64,000 nt of DNA from JBBSBL01 sp038251325 (GTDB taxonomy: Bacteria > Actinomycetota > Thermoleophilia > Solirubrobacterales > Solirubrobacteraceae): assembly GCA_038251325.1 (NCBI GenBank), contig JBBSBL010000001.1, positions 1-64,000 on the forward strand. The letters are read 5' to 3'. Shown piece by piece: positions 38,966 through 48,021 of this stretch. Position numbers and translations under genes: made by a program. The stretch's first letter is position 1. Every line of letters begins with the position of its first letter. Under the pieces are notes generated by a model. The model was not told where the DNA came from, ran no database searches, and saw nothing but the letters and a program-made list of their open reading frames with translations.

Positions 38966-40750
38966 ATGGAGGCCACCACCAGCCCGGCCAGCCGGTCGAC
39001 GGGCTCGAAGACGATCGCCGACCTGCTCCTGCGCGCGGCCGAGCAGCGACCGGACGGGATCGCGATCCGCCGCAAGGTCGACGGCGAGTGGCGCGACGTC
39101 TCCACCCGCGAGGTCGGCGAGATCGTCACCGAGATCGGCCTCGGGCTCATGGACCTCGGGATCGAGCCCGGAGAGCGGGTGGCCATCCTCTGCAACACGC
39201 GGCCGGAGTGGACCTGCGTCGACTTCGCGATCGCCAGCACGGGCGCAGTCGTCGTGCCGATCTATCCGACGAACGCGCCGGAGGAGTGCGAGTGGGTCGC
39301 CGGCAACTCCGAGACCGTCGCGGTCGTCTGCGAGGACGCCGCCCAGGTCGCGAAGATCCGGGAGGTCGCCGAGCGGCTGCCGTCACTGCGGCACATCGTG
39401 ATCATCGACGGCGAGGACGGCGACGCGATCACGCTCGAGACGCTCCGCGAGCGCGGGCGCGCCGGAGACCCAGCCGCGCTGCGCGCCCGGGCCGAGGCGG
39501 TCACCCCCGACGATCCCTACACCTTCATCTACACGTCGGGCACCACCGGCCCGCCGAAGGGCTGCGTGCTCTCGCACGGGAACTACCGCTCCGTGCTCGA
39601 CATGTGCCTCTCACTCGACGTGCTGGTCGGCGAGGAGACCGTCTACCTCTTCCTGCCGCTCGCCCACGCCTTCGCGCTGCTCATCCAGCTGCTCTCGTTC
39701 GACGTCGGCTCGACGATCGCCTACTGGACCGGCGACCCGCAGAAGATCGTCCCCGAGCTCGGCGAGATCAAGCCGACCTACTTCCCGTCCGTGCCGCGCA
39801 TCTTCGAGAAGATCTACACGCTGGTCACCAGCGCGGCCGATCCCGAGGAGCTCGCGGCCGCCGTGGCGCTCGGCAAGCGGGTGCACGACCTCGAGGCCGC
39901 CGGTCAGCCGGTTCCCGAGGAGCTGCGCGCCCCGTTTGCCCTGGCGGAGGAGAAGCTCTTCAAGAACGTCCGCGCCGTGTTCGGCGGCCAGATGCGGCAG
40001 GCCGTGACCGGCGCGGCGCCGATCGCCAAGGACATCCTCGCGTTCTTCTGGGCCTGCGGGGTACCGGTGCTCGAGGGCTACGGCATGACCGAGACCGCCA
40101 CCGTGGCGACGTACTCGACGATCGAGGAACACAAGTTCGGGACGGTCGGCCGCGCGCTCCCCGGCGTCGAGCTGAAGATCGCCGAGGACGGAGAGGTCCT
40201 GATCAAGGGCGCCAACATCTTCGGCGGCTACTACAAGAACGACGACGCGTCGTTCGGCGCGGTGGTCGACCACTGGCTCCACACCGGCGACGTCGGCTCG
40301 CTCGACGAGGACGGCTACCTCTCGATCACCGGGCGCAAGAAGGACATCATCATCACCGCGGGCGGCAAGAACCTCACGCCGGCCAACCTCGAGAACGACC
40401 TCAAGCAGAACCGCTGGGTCTCCCAGGCGGTGATGCACGGGGACCGCCGCCCCTTCCCGGTCATGCTCATCACGCTCGACGAGGAGGAGATCGTGCCGTG
40501 GGCCAAGGACCAGGGCCTGAGCACCGACGTCGCGCAGCTCGCCACCGAGCCGAAGGTCCTCGCCCTGATCCAGGCGGCGCTCGACAAGGCGAACGGGAAA
40601 TACGCCCAGGTCGAGCAGGTGAAGAAGTTCTTCATCCTCGACCACGACCTCTCGCAGGAGACCGGCGAGCTCACGCCGACGCTCAAGGTGAAGCGCAACG
40701 TGGTCAACGAGCGCTACGCCGGCCGCTTCGACGAGCTCTACGGGAGCTGA
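38966..40750 (+). CDS. Long-chain fatty acid-CoA ligase (AMP-binding)
   Basis: The 594-residue ANL-superfamily enzyme activates a fatty acid with ATP and CoA. Motifs are YTSGTTGPPKGC (P-loop), LPLAHAFALLIQ, VTGAAPIAKDIL, EGYGMTETATVATY, HTGDVG and the hinge ITGRKKDIIITAGGKN. It resembles the FadD15-type long-chain synthetases of actinobacteria, which have the TYFPSVPRIFEKIY segment. The GGKNLTPANLEN segment completes adenylate binding. It lies alone; other beta-oxidation genes are not adjacent. Confidence 0.93.
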   Translation: MEATTSPASRSTGSKTIADLLLRAAEQRPDGIAIRRKVDGEWRDVSTREVGEIVTEIGLGLMDLGIEPGERVAILCNTRPEWTCVDFAIASTGAVVVPIYPTNAPEECEWVAGNSETVAVVCEDAAQVAKIREVAERLPSLRHIVIIDGEDGDAITLETLRERGRAGDPAALRARAEAVTPDDPYTFIYTSGTTGPPKGCVLSHGNYRSVLDMCLSLDVLVGEETVYLFLPLAHAFALLIQLLSFDVGSTIAYWTGDPQKIVPELGEIKPTYFPSVPRIFEKIYTLVTSAADPEELAAAVALGKRVHDLEAAGQPVPEELRAPFALAEEKLFKNVRAVFGGQMRQAVTGAAPIAKDILAFFWACGVPVLEGYGMTETATVATYSTIEEHKFGTVGRALPGVELKIAEDGEVLIKGANIFGGYYKNDDASFGAVVDHWLHTGDVGSLDEDGYLSITGRKKDIIITAGGKNLTPANLENDLKQNRWVSQAVMHGDRRPFPVMLITLDEEEIVPWAKDQGLSTDVAQLATEPKVLALIQAALDKANGKYAQVEQVKKFFILDHDLSQETGELTPTLKVKRNVVNERYAGRFDELYGS

Positions 40751-40777
40751 GCGGCCCGCCCCGGGACGCGGCCCGTC

Positions 40778-41254
40778 ATGCGCACGGATCCCACCGAGAC
40801 CGGCGGCCTCTTCGTCGGCCGCCGGCCGGGCACCCGGCCCGTCCGCTACCGCGCGCTCCCGTCGCGCGGGTCCGAGGGCCGGCGCCGCCTCGACGGCCTG
40901 CTGGCCTTCGGGATCCTCGTGCTCATGGCGCTGATCAACCTGAGCTTCTGGGGGCCGATCCCGCTCGCCGGCCTGTGGCTCGGCTCGCGGGTGCAGTTCT
41001 GGACCGACAGCGCCGGCGCGGGAATCCTCGCCGCGTTCCTGCTCATCCTCGCCGCGCTCATGCTCGGTCTCGTCGTGCTCAAGCAGCTCGACCGGCTGTG
41101 GGTCCTCATCCGTCGCGCGGCGGGCCACGATCAGCGGACCGGCGTCATCGGCCGGATGTTCGCGGTGACCTGCGCGATCGGCGCGATCGTGTTCGGGGTG
41201 TGGTTCGTGCTGTTCAGCGGCGCCGAGTTCGCGCCGGTCGGCGTCCACCTGTAG
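40778..41254 (+). CDS. Three-TM membrane protein, function unknown
   Basis: The 158-residue protein has a charged N-terminus and about three to four hydrophobic segments (about 40-68, 81-101 and 127-146). No motif suggests a function. It starts 27 bp after the acyl-CoA synthetase and ends 23 bp before the HisC-like gene, so it may be part of the same transcription unit. Confidence 0.6.
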   Translation: MRTDPTETGGLFVGRRPGTRPVRYRALPSRGSEGRRRLDGLLAFGILVLMALINLSFWGPIPLAGLWLGSRVQFWTDSAGAGILAAFLLILAALMLGLVVLKQLDRLWVLIRRAAGHDQRTGVIGRMFAVTCAIGAIVFGVWFVLFSGAEFAPVGVHL

Positions 41255-41277
41255 CCGTCTCGCCGGTCCCGCGCGCC

Positions 41278-42405
41278 ATGGGCCTGCTGGACTACTACCG
41301 CCAGTTCTCCGGTCTGACCGACGAGGAGGTCTCCGCGGAGCTCCGCCGCCGCGCCGAGGAGGACCGGATGCGCGTCCTCGCCCGGGTCGAGCCGCTCGAC
41401 CTGCGCCACACGACCTGGCCCGAGCTCCCCCACCCCGACGTCGTGGCGGCGGTGACGTTCGCCGCGCGACGCAACCTCAACGAGCACCCGGACCCGACCG
41501 CCGAGGCGCTGCGGCGCGAGATCGGGCGACGCAGCGGACTGGAGGCCGACCGGGTGGTGGTGGGTGCCGGCGCGGCCCAGCTCATCGCCGCCGCCGTCGC
41601 GGCACTGGCCGGACCGGGCGAGGAGGTGCTCACGCCCTGGCCCTCCTATCCGCTCTACCCGCTCGCGGCGCGCGCGGTGGGAGCGCGCGCCGTGCCGGTG
41701 GCGGGGGGCTTCGCCGTCGAGGCGCTGCTCGCTGCCGTGAACGACGACACCCGGGTCCTCGTCCTCTGCAATCCCAACGACCCCACCGGCGAGCGGCTGG
41801 CCACGCCCGAGCTGCGCCGGCTGCTCGACGCGCTCCCCGAGCGGGTGGCGGTCGTGCTCGACGAGGCGCTGGCGGACTACGCCGACGCCGAGCCGGCCGG
41901 CGCGACGCTCGACCTGCTCGACGACCACCCGCGGCTCGTGATCGTCCGCACCCTGTCCAAGGCCTACGGGCTCGCTGGCCTGCGCTGCGGCTGGGCGCTC
42001 GGCGGCCCTGGCTCCGAGACGCTGCTCGCCGGCCTCGCGCCGCCGCTCGGCGTCAGCTCGCCCACCCAGGCGGGGGCGCTGGACGCGGTCCGAAAGCTCG
42101 AGGGGCAGGTGGCCGAGCGCCGGGCGGCGATCGGGCTCGAGCGCGCCCGGCTCGAGAACGCCCTGGACGGCCTGCCCTTCGATGCGCCGGCCAGCCAGGC
42201 GAACGTCCTCTGGGTCCGGCTCGCGGGCACCTCCGGCGGGGAGCTCGCCCGTCGCCTCCGCGCGACCGGTGTCCTCGTCCACCCCGGGCTCGCGGTCGGC
42301 GACGAGGAGCGAATCCGGATCACGATCCCGGGCCTGGCAGCGGCAACGGACCGCCTGCTCGAGGCCCTCGGCCGCGCCGCCGATCAGTCGCCGCGCGCCG
42401 CGTAG
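41278..42405 (+). CDS. Class I/II PLP aminotransferase, HisC-like
   Basis: The 375-residue enzyme has the fold-type I layout of histidinol-phosphate aminotransferases: GAGAAQLIAAAVAAL, PWPSYPLYP, CNPNDPTG (164-171), Asp195 (VVLDEAL) and Schiff-base Lys228 (TLSKAYGLAGLRCG). The N-terminus (MGLLDYYRQFSGLTDEEVS) is longer than in HisC. Substrate could be histidinol phosphate or an aromatic amino acid. No other his genes are close. Confidence 0.85.
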   Translation: MGLLDYYRQFSGLTDEEVSAELRRRAEEDRMRVLARVEPLDLRHTTWPELPHPDVVAAVTFAARRNLNEHPDPTAEALRREIGRRSGLEADRVVVGAGAAQLIAAAVAALAGPGEEVLTPWPSYPLYPLAARAVGARAVPVAGGFAVEALLAAVNDDTRVLVLCNPNDPTGERLATPELRRLLDALPERVAVVLDEALADYADAEPAGATLDLLDDHPRLVIVRTLSKAYGLAGLRCGWALGGPGSETLLAGLAPPLGVSSPTQAGALDAVRKLEGQVAERRAAIGLERARLENALDGLPFDAPASQANVLWVRLAGTSGGELARRLRATGVLVHPGLAVGDEERIRITIPGLAAATDRLLEALGRAADQSPRAA

Positions 42406-42537
42406 CGGGTGCGCAGCGCCACCACGGCGCCCGAGGCCGAGCTGTCGCCCGCGGTGACGAGAGCGGCGGGCCCGAGCTCCAGCCGGGCGATTCGCCGCAG
42501 GGTCACCTCGCCCGAGACCGGCGCCCCCTGCCGAGGA
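42384..42537 (-). other. Gene-free gap with an open minus-strand frame, unresolved
   Basis: Between the HisC-like stop and the patatin stop there is about 130 bp. On the minus strand a frame ending at 42384 reads GEVTLRRIARLELGPAALVT and then a short tail ending YAARGD. It looks coding-like but has no clear start and is in a different frame from patatin. It may be a gene remnant or chance. Confidence 0.25.
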
Positions 42538-43809
42538 TCAGCTCTCCTGCGCGGACTGCCGCAGGAGCGTCGAGGTCGTCTGCTCGAGGATCTTGCGCCA
42601 CGCGCGGGTCTTCTCCCGCTCGGCCGCGAAGTGCTTGACGACCTTGCGCACCCGGGTCGCAGAGATCTCGATGCCGTGGCGCGCCGCGACCTCCTTGAAG
42701 GCGTCGTAGTCCTCGGCGAGCTTCAGCGTCACCGACTGGAAGCCGTGGCGGGCGATGTCGATGCGCGACGTGAAGTTCATGACGCTCGTCTGGAACATCA
42801 GCTCGTCGTCGGGCTCGGGCTCGATGAGGACGATGTCCACGCCGGGGTAGCGGGACTCCCACTGGCGGGCGAGCTCGTGCAGGCGCTGGTAGGCGAGGAG
42901 CTTGAAGGTCTGGTAGCCGATCTGCGGGAAGCCCATCGAGGAGATCCGCCGGCCCCCACCCGGCGACGCGTCCTGGCGGTCGAGGTCGTTGACGTAGGGC
43001 ACGAGCGGGTTGACGACGACGATGAACTTCGCTCCCGCCTCCACGGCGATGTCGACGTTGGTCGTCGAGACGATGCCGCCGTCCACCAGCTCCCGGTCCT
43101 TCACGGCGACCGGCTTGTAGACCATGGGAAGCGCCGTCGAGGCGCGGACGGCGGTGGAGATCGGGACGTCGTCCCAGCCCGCGGCTCCGAAGACGATGCG
43201 CTCGCAGGTGTCGAGGTCCGTCGCCGCGAGGTAGAGCTCGGCGTCGATCTGGCGGAAGTCGTCGGTGCGGTCCGGGTCGGAGAGGACCTGGCGCACGTAA
43301 CCCTCGATGCCCGACCCGCTGTACATGCCGGAGGGCAGCGCCTCGGCGAGGCCGATGACGAGGTCCATGGCCGACAGCGCGCCGACGTTCGTCGCCACGT
43401 TGCGGACAAGGGACGCCAGCCGCAGCGGCATCACGGCGCCCTTGGTGACGAACTCCTTCCAGTTCGGCCGCAGCAGCGTGCCCACGTCGATGTCGCGGAA
43501 CGGGGTCGGCACCTGCTGGGAGACGACCCGCATCATCTCCTCGGGCGTGATGCCGTTGGAGGTCAGCGCCGCCACGAACGACCCCGCGCTGGTGCCGACG
43601 TAGACGTCGAACTGGTTGACGGTCCGGTTGACCGAGAGGAGGTCGAGCGCGCGCAGGGCGCCGATCTCGTACACGCCGCCCGTGAAGCCACCGCCGCCGA
43701 GGACGAGCGCCGTCTTCGAGCGCCCCCGCCGACGGCCGGCCGGCCGACTTCCGCCCTGGGGCCGCCGACGCTTCGCCGCCGGGGCCTCGAGCTTGACCAC
43801 CTTGCCCAT
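42538..43809 (-). CDS. Patatin-like phospholipase
   Basis: The 423-residue protein has a Ser-Asp dyad lipase fold: oxyanion GGGGFTGGVYEIG (38-50), nucleophile Ser74 in GTSAG, and Asp in LVDGGIVSTTN. A basic N-terminal tail (AAKRRRPQGGSRPAGRRRGR) precedes the domain. Patatin-like enzymes hydrolyse acyl chains of phospholipids. The ATG is preceded by TGGAGG at 5 nt. It is divergent from dacB over a 137-bp region holding a 12-bp inverted repeat. Confidence 0.9.
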   Translation of the reverse strand: MGKVVKLEAPAAKRRRPQGGSRPAGRRRGRSKTALVLGGGGFTGGVYEIGALRALDLLSVNRTVNQFDVYVGTSAGSFVAALTSNGITPEEMMRVVSQQVPTPFRDIDVGTLLRPNWKEFVTKGAVMPLRLASLVRNVATNVGALSAMDLVIGLAEALPSGMYSGSGIEGYVRQVLSDPDRTDDFRQIDAELYLAATDLDTCERIVFGAAGWDDVPISTAVRASTALPMVYKPVAVKDRELVDGGIVSTTNVDIAVEAGAKFIVVVNPLVPYVNDLDRQDASPGGGRRISSMGFPQIGYQTFKLLAYQRLHELARQWESRYPGVDIVLIEPEPDDELMFQTSVMNFTSRIDIARHGFQSVTLKLAEDYDAFKEVAARHGIEISATRVRKVVKHFAAEREKTRAWRKILEQTTSTLLRQSAQES

Positions 43810-43860
43810 AGGGACCTCCAGTTTACGGGGCGGGGTCCGCGAACGGGTGGGAATCCGGTG

Positions 43861-43906
43861 GGGGCGCCCGCCTGACCAGCTATCCGGGCGCCGCGGCGGG
43901 CGCCCC
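43861..43906. repeat. 12-bp perfect inverted repeat between patatin and dacB genes
   Basis: GGGGCGCCCGCC (43861-43872) and GGCGGGCGCCCC (43895-43906) are exact complements across a 22-nt spacer. They lie between divergent start codons, so a terminator role is unlikely. An operator or a leader hairpin for dacB is possible. Confidence 0.55.
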
Positions 43907-43946
43907 GACCGCGACCTCGCGCCGCCGAACCCGTTTCACTGTCCGG

Positions 43947-45170
43947 ATGCCGCGACCCCGGATCTCCGGCCGACGCCCGCGGGCGACCCTCGTCGCGGCC
44001 GCGGCCGCGCTGCTCGTGGCCGTCGCCCCGGCGAGCGCCGCCACCCCCGAGGCGCGGCTGGCCGAAACGCTGCGCGCGTCGCTGCGCGCCGCCGGCCCGG
44101 ACACGGGCGCGCTGGTCGTCGATCTCGACGCGAGCCGCACGCTGTACTCGGCCCGCGCCGGGATCCGCCGCATCCCGGCCTCGGTCGAGAAGCTCTACAC
44201 CACCTCGAGCGCGCTCCTCGCCTTCGGAGCGGGCGGGCGCCTCGCCACCCGCGTGCTCGGCGCCGGCTCCCTGGAGCCCGACGGGACCTGGCGCGGCGAC
44301 CTCTACCTCCGCGGCGCCGGCGATCCGACCTTCGGCACCTCGACCTACGCGCAGCGCGCGTACGGCAGCCGGGCCTCGGCGCGCGCGCTCGCGGCCGGGG
44401 TGGCCGCCGCCGGCGTGCGGCGGGTGAGCGGACGGGTGCTCGGCGCGGGGACTCTGACCTACGACCGCGTCGCCTCGCGCCGGTACGCAACCGAGCGCGT
44501 GGTGGGCGCGCTGCGGAGCGCCGGCATCCGCATCGGGCGAGGGCGGACCGGCACCGGAACGCTGCCCTCCGGGACCGAGACGCTGGCCGGCGTCGCCTCG
44601 CCGACCGTCGCCACGCTCATCCGGCTGACCAACGTCCCGTCGGACAACTTCCTCGCGGACACGCTGCTCCGCGCGCTCGGCACGCGCTCGCGCGGCGTGG
44701 GCACCTACGCCCGCGGCGCCGCCGCGGTGCGGGCGCAGCTGGGGCCCTTCGGCCTCCATCCGCTCGTCGCCGACGGCTCCGGCCTCTCGCGCGCGAACCG
44801 CACGAGCCCGGCGGAGATCGTGCGGCTGCTGCGCTCGATGTCCCGCGACGCCGCCTTCCAGCGCTCGCTCGCCGTGGCCGGCCGCTCCGGCACGCTCGCC
44901 GGCCGCCTGCGCGGGACCTCCGCGCAGGGCCGCTGTCGCGCGAAGACCGGCACGCTCTCCGACGTCTCCAACCTCGCCGGCTACTGCCGTGCCCGCAACG
45001 GCGACACCCTCGCCTTCGCGATCCTCATGAACGGGGTCGTGCCCGTCGGGGCGCGGCGGGTGCAGGACCGCATGGCGGCGGCGATGGCCCGCTACGACGG
45101 TGCGCCGACCTCGGGGCCGCTGCCCTCGCCCTCGCCCTCCGGCGGGCCGGGCGGCGCGCCCGGCGGCTGA
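43947..45170 (+). CDS. dacB: D-alanyl-D-alanine carboxypeptidase/endopeptidase (PBP4, class C)
   Basis: The 407-residue precursor has a signal peptide (TLVAAAAALLVAVAPASA). Penicillin-binding motifs are Ser79-x-x-Lys82 (PASVEKLY), SDN (VPSDNFLAD) and KTG (RAKTGTLSD). It trims or cleaves peptidoglycan stem peptides outside the membrane. The family usually has an insertion domain between SxxK and SDN, present here. The C-terminal Ser/Pro/Gly tail (GPLPSPSPSGGPGG) overlaps the 3' end of ligA by 79 bp on the other strand. Confidence 0.92.
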   Translation: MPRPRISGRRPRATLVAAAAALLVAVAPASAATPEARLAETLRASLRAAGPDTGALVVDLDASRTLYSARAGIRRIPASVEKLYTTSSALLAFGAGGRLATRVLGAGSLEPDGTWRGDLYLRGAGDPTFGTSTYAQRAYGSRASARALAAGVAAAGVRRVSGRVLGAGTLTYDRVASRRYATERVVGALRSAGIRIGRGRTGTGTLPSGTETLAGVASPTVATLIRLTNVPSDNFLADTLLRALGTRSRGVGTYARGAAAVRAQLGPFGLHPLVADGSGLSRANRTSPAEIVRLLRSMSRDAAFQRSLAVAGRSGTLAGRLRGTSAQGRCRAKTGTLSDVSNLAGYCRARNGDTLAFAILMNGVVPVGARRVQDRMAAAMARYDGAPTSGPLPSPSPSGGPGGAPGG

Positions 45171-47209
45171 TCGCCCGCCAGCAGGGCGAGCAGCCCGGCC
45201 TCGTCGGTGACCGGCACCCCGAGTCGCTCGGCCTTCTCCAGCTTCGAGCCGGGGCTCTCCCCCGCCACCAGCCAGTCGGTCTTCTTGGACACCGAGGTGG
45301 TGACTCGCCCGCCGGCGGCGAGCACTCGCTCAGTCGCCTCCTCCCGGGTGAGCTCCGGCAGGGCGCCGGTCAGCACGACCGCCGTCCCGGCCAGGGGGCC
45401 CGCCTCCGGGGGCGGCCCGGCCTCCTCCAGGCGCAGGCCGGCGGCGCGCAGGCGCCCGACGAGCTCCGCCATCCCCTCGTCGCGGAGCGTCTCGGCCACG
45501 ATGTCCGCCTGGATCGGGCCGATGCCCGGGGTCTGCGCGATCGCCTCCGGCGTCGCGGCGGCGAGCGCGTCGATCGAGCGGAAGCGCTGGGCGAGATTCC
45601 GCGCGTTCACCTCGCCGATCCGCTCGATGCCCAGGCCGAACAGCACCCGGGCGAAGGGCCGGGCCTTGGAGGCCTCGATCGCGTCGGCGAGGTTGCGCGC
45701 CGAGAGCTCGGCGAACCCCTCGAGCCCGACGAGACGCTCCGACGTGAGGTCGTAGAGGTCCGCCGCGTTGCCGACGAGGCCTTCGCGCATCAGCTGGGAG
45801 ACGCGCTCCTCCCCCAGCCCCTCGATGTCCATCGCCCCGCGGTGGACGAAGTGCTTGAGCGCCTGCCACTGCTGGCCGGGGCAGCCGGTGCGGTTCGGGC
45901 AGATCGTCCACACCCCGTCGGGCGGCTTCACCGTCGGGGTGTCGCACGAGGGGCAGCGCTCCGGCGGCTTCGGCGGCGCCGCGCGGCCGGGGCGCTCCGC
46001 CGCGTGGGGCGCCGGCGAGACGACCTGGGGGATCACGTCGCCTGCGCGCAGCACGATGACCTCGTCGCCCTCGCGGACGTCCTTGCGGGCCAGGTCCTCC
46101 TCGTTGTGCAGCGTGGCGAGCTTCACCGTCACCCCGCCGACCACGACGGGCTCGAGCACGGCGAAAGGCACGAGGTGCCCGGTGCGGCCGACGTTCCAGG
46201 CCACCCGTTGCAGCGTGGTCACCGCGGTGGTCGGCGGGAACTTCCAGGCGATCGCGCCGCGCGGCTCGCGACCCACGACGCCCAGACGCCGCTGGAGCTC
46301 GAGGTCGTCAACCTTGACGACGGCGCCGTCGATCTCGTAGTCGAGGCGCTCGCGGCGCTCCTCCCATCCCCGGCAGGCGGCGACCACGGCGTCCTCGTCG
46401 TCGAGGAGGGCCACGCCCGGGTTGACCCGGAACCCGTGCGTGCGCAGCCACTCGAGGCTCTCGCTGTGGCGGTCGAAAGCGAGGCCGTCGGTCGCGCCGA
46501 CGCCGTAGCACCACATCGACAGCGGACGCGAGGCCGTCATCTCGGGGTCGAGCTGGCGGATCGAGCCCGCCGCCGAGTTGCGCGGGTTCATGAACGTCGG
46601 CAGGCCCTCGGCGGCGCGCCGCTCGTTGAGCTCGGTGAAGGCGGCGATCGGGAGGTAGACCTCGCCGCGCACCTCGACCAGCGCCGGGGCGTCGTCGAGG
46701 CGCAGCGGGATCGCGCGGATGGTCCGTAGGTTCTGGGTCACGTCCTCCCCGACGACGCCGTCGCCGCGCGTCGCGCCGCGCTCGAGGACCCCGTCGCGGT
46801 AGAGCAGCGACACCGCGAGCCCGTCGATCTTCGGCTCCACCACGTAGGTGAAGCCCGGCACCTCGATCCCCTCCCGCGCGAGATGGGAGCGCATCCGCTC
46901 GACCCACGCGCGCAGCTCCTCCTCGCTGCGCGCGTTGGCGAGCGAGAGCATCGGCTGGAGGTGCTCGACCGGCTCGAAGCGGTCGAGCGGGCGCGTCCCG
47001 ACGCGCTGGGTGGGCGAGTCCGGGGTGACGAGAGTCGGGTGCGCGGCCTCGATCGCCCGCAGCTCCCCGAGCAGCGCGTCGTAGTCGTCGTCGCCGATCT
47101 CGGGATCGTCGAGCGCGTAGTAGCGGCGGTTGTGGTGCTCGATCTCGGTGCGGAGCGCCGTCGCGCGCCGAGCCGCGGCCTTGGAACCCTTCGGCGCGGC
47201 GGGAGTCAC
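45092..47209 (-). CDS. ligA: NAD-dependent DNA ligase
   Basis: LigA seals nicks in replication and repair. The 705-residue enzyme has the adenylation lysine Lys127 in VEPKIDG, the GATRGDGVVGEDVTQN segment, an OB fold, the zinc-finger cysteines (CPSCDTP and CPNRTGCPGQQW), helix-hairpin-helix repeats and a BRCT domain (about 595-675). The final tail GDQPPGAPPGPPEGEGEG is low complexity and overlaps dacB. The start is GTG 47209, overlapping the surE stop by 4 bp (GTGA). Confidence 0.96.
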   Translation of the reverse strand: MTPAAPKGSKAAARRATALRTEIEHHNRRYYALDDPEIGDDDYDALLGELRAIEAAHPTLVTPDSPTQRVGTRPLDRFEPVEHLQPMLSLANARSEEELRAWVERMRSHLAREGIEVPGFTYVVEPKIDGLAVSLLYRDGVLERGATRGDGVVGEDVTQNLRTIRAIPLRLDDAPALVEVRGEVYLPIAAFTELNERRAAEGLPTFMNPRNSAAGSIRQLDPEMTASRPLSMWCYGVGATDGLAFDRHSESLEWLRTHGFRVNPGVALLDDEDAVVAACRGWEERRERLDYEIDGAVVKVDDLELQRRLGVVGREPRGAIAWKFPPTTAVTTLQRVAWNVGRTGHLVPFAVLEPVVVGGVTVKLATLHNEEDLARKDVREGDEVIVLRAGDVIPQVVSPAPHAAERPGRAAPPKPPERCPSCDTPTVKPPDGVWTICPNRTGCPGQQWQALKHFVHRGAMDIEGLGEERVSQLMREGLVGNAADLYDLTSERLVGLEGFAELSARNLADAIEASKARPFARVLFGLGIERIGEVNARNLAQRFRSIDALAAATPEAIAQTPGIGPIQADIVAETLRDEGMAELVGRLRAAGLRLEEAGPPPEAGPLAGTAVVLTGALPELTREEATERVLAAGGRVTTSVSKKTDWLVAGESPGSKLEKAERLGVPVTDEAGLLALLAGDQPPGAPPGPPEGEGEGSGPEVGAPS

Positions 47210-48021
47210 TCCGCCCCGCGCACCGCCGGCGCGACGAGCCGTCCGAGGTCGAAGTCGCGCAGCGCCTCGATGCCCGGGCGATCGGTCAGGTCGAAGTGGA
47301 TCGGCGTCACCGCGATCCGCCCGTCGGCGACGGCGGCGAGGTCCGTCCCGGCCTCGCGCTCGTGATCGGGGTCGTCGCCGTAGATCCGGTAGCGGCGCCG
47401 CTCGCCGTCCTCCTCGACCAGCACGAGCTCGTCGCGGTAGATCCGCTTCCCCAGCCGGGTGACCTCGACGCCCTCGGGCTCTCCCGCCGGCACGTTGACG
47501 TTGAGCAGCGTCCCCTTGGCGAGCGGCAGGTCGTCGATCTCGGCCACGATCCGGGCGGTGAACCGGGCCGCGAGCTCGAAGTCGAACCGCCTCCCGATGC
47601 GAAAGTCGAGCTCGCGCGCGTGCGACTGCTGGGAGACCGCGATCCCGGGCAGGCCGAGCACAACCGCCTCGAGCGCGGCGGCCACCGTCCCGGAGTAGGT
47701 GATGTCGTCGCCGAGGTTCGCGCCGTGGTTGATGCCGGACACCACGAGCTCGGGCTCGAAGCCCTCGACGAGCCCGAGCTGGGCGAAGCGCACGCAGTCG
47801 ACCGGGGTGCCGTCGGCGCCGTAGCCGACGGTGCCGTCGGCGAACCGGATCTCCTGGACCTCGAGCGGGCGGCGGGTGGTGATCGAGCGCGCGGTGGCCG
47901 ACTGGTTGGCGCTCGGCGCGATCACCGCAAGCTCGATCCCCGGGACCTCCAGCAGCGCCCGGCGCAGGGTCTGTAGGCCGGCCGCGCCGATGCCGTCGTC
48001 GTTGGTCAGGAGCACCCTCAT
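47206..48021 (-). CDS. surE: 5'/3'-nucleotidase SurE
   Basis: SurE is a metal-dependent survival-associated nucleotidase and phosphatase. The 271-residue protein starts LLTNDDGIGAAGL, with Asp8 and Asp9 as metal ligands. It also has APSANQSATARSIT, SGINHGANLGDDITYSGTV and LLNVNVPAG. It overlaps truA by 4 bp upstream and ligA downstream, forming a coupled truA-surE-ligA set. Confidence 0.96.
   Translation of the reverse strand: MRVLLTNDDGIGAAGLQTLRRALLEVPGIELAVIAPSANQSATARSITTRRPLEVQEIRFADGTVGYGADGTPVDCVRFAQLGLVEGFEPELVVSGINHGANLGDDITYSGTVAAALEAVVLGLPGIAVSQQSHARELDFRIGRRFDFELAARFTARIVAEIDDLPLAKGTLLNVNVPAGEPEGVEVTRLGKRIYRDELVLVEEDGERRRYRIYGDDPDHEREAGTDLAAVADGRIAVTPIHFDLTDRPGIEALRDFDLGRLVAPAVRGAE

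Noticed and set aside
39088..42405. Apparent 1105-codon giant protein over the acyl-CoA synthetase and aminotransferase
   Set aside because: Only the C-terminal 375 residues are the real aminotransferase. The rest is out of frame with the synthetase and lacks any motif.
42503..42862. Alternate minus frame over the patatin 3' end
   Set aside because: It overlaps the patatin C-terminal coding sequence in another frame and is Arg/Pro-rich, so it is taken as a shadow.
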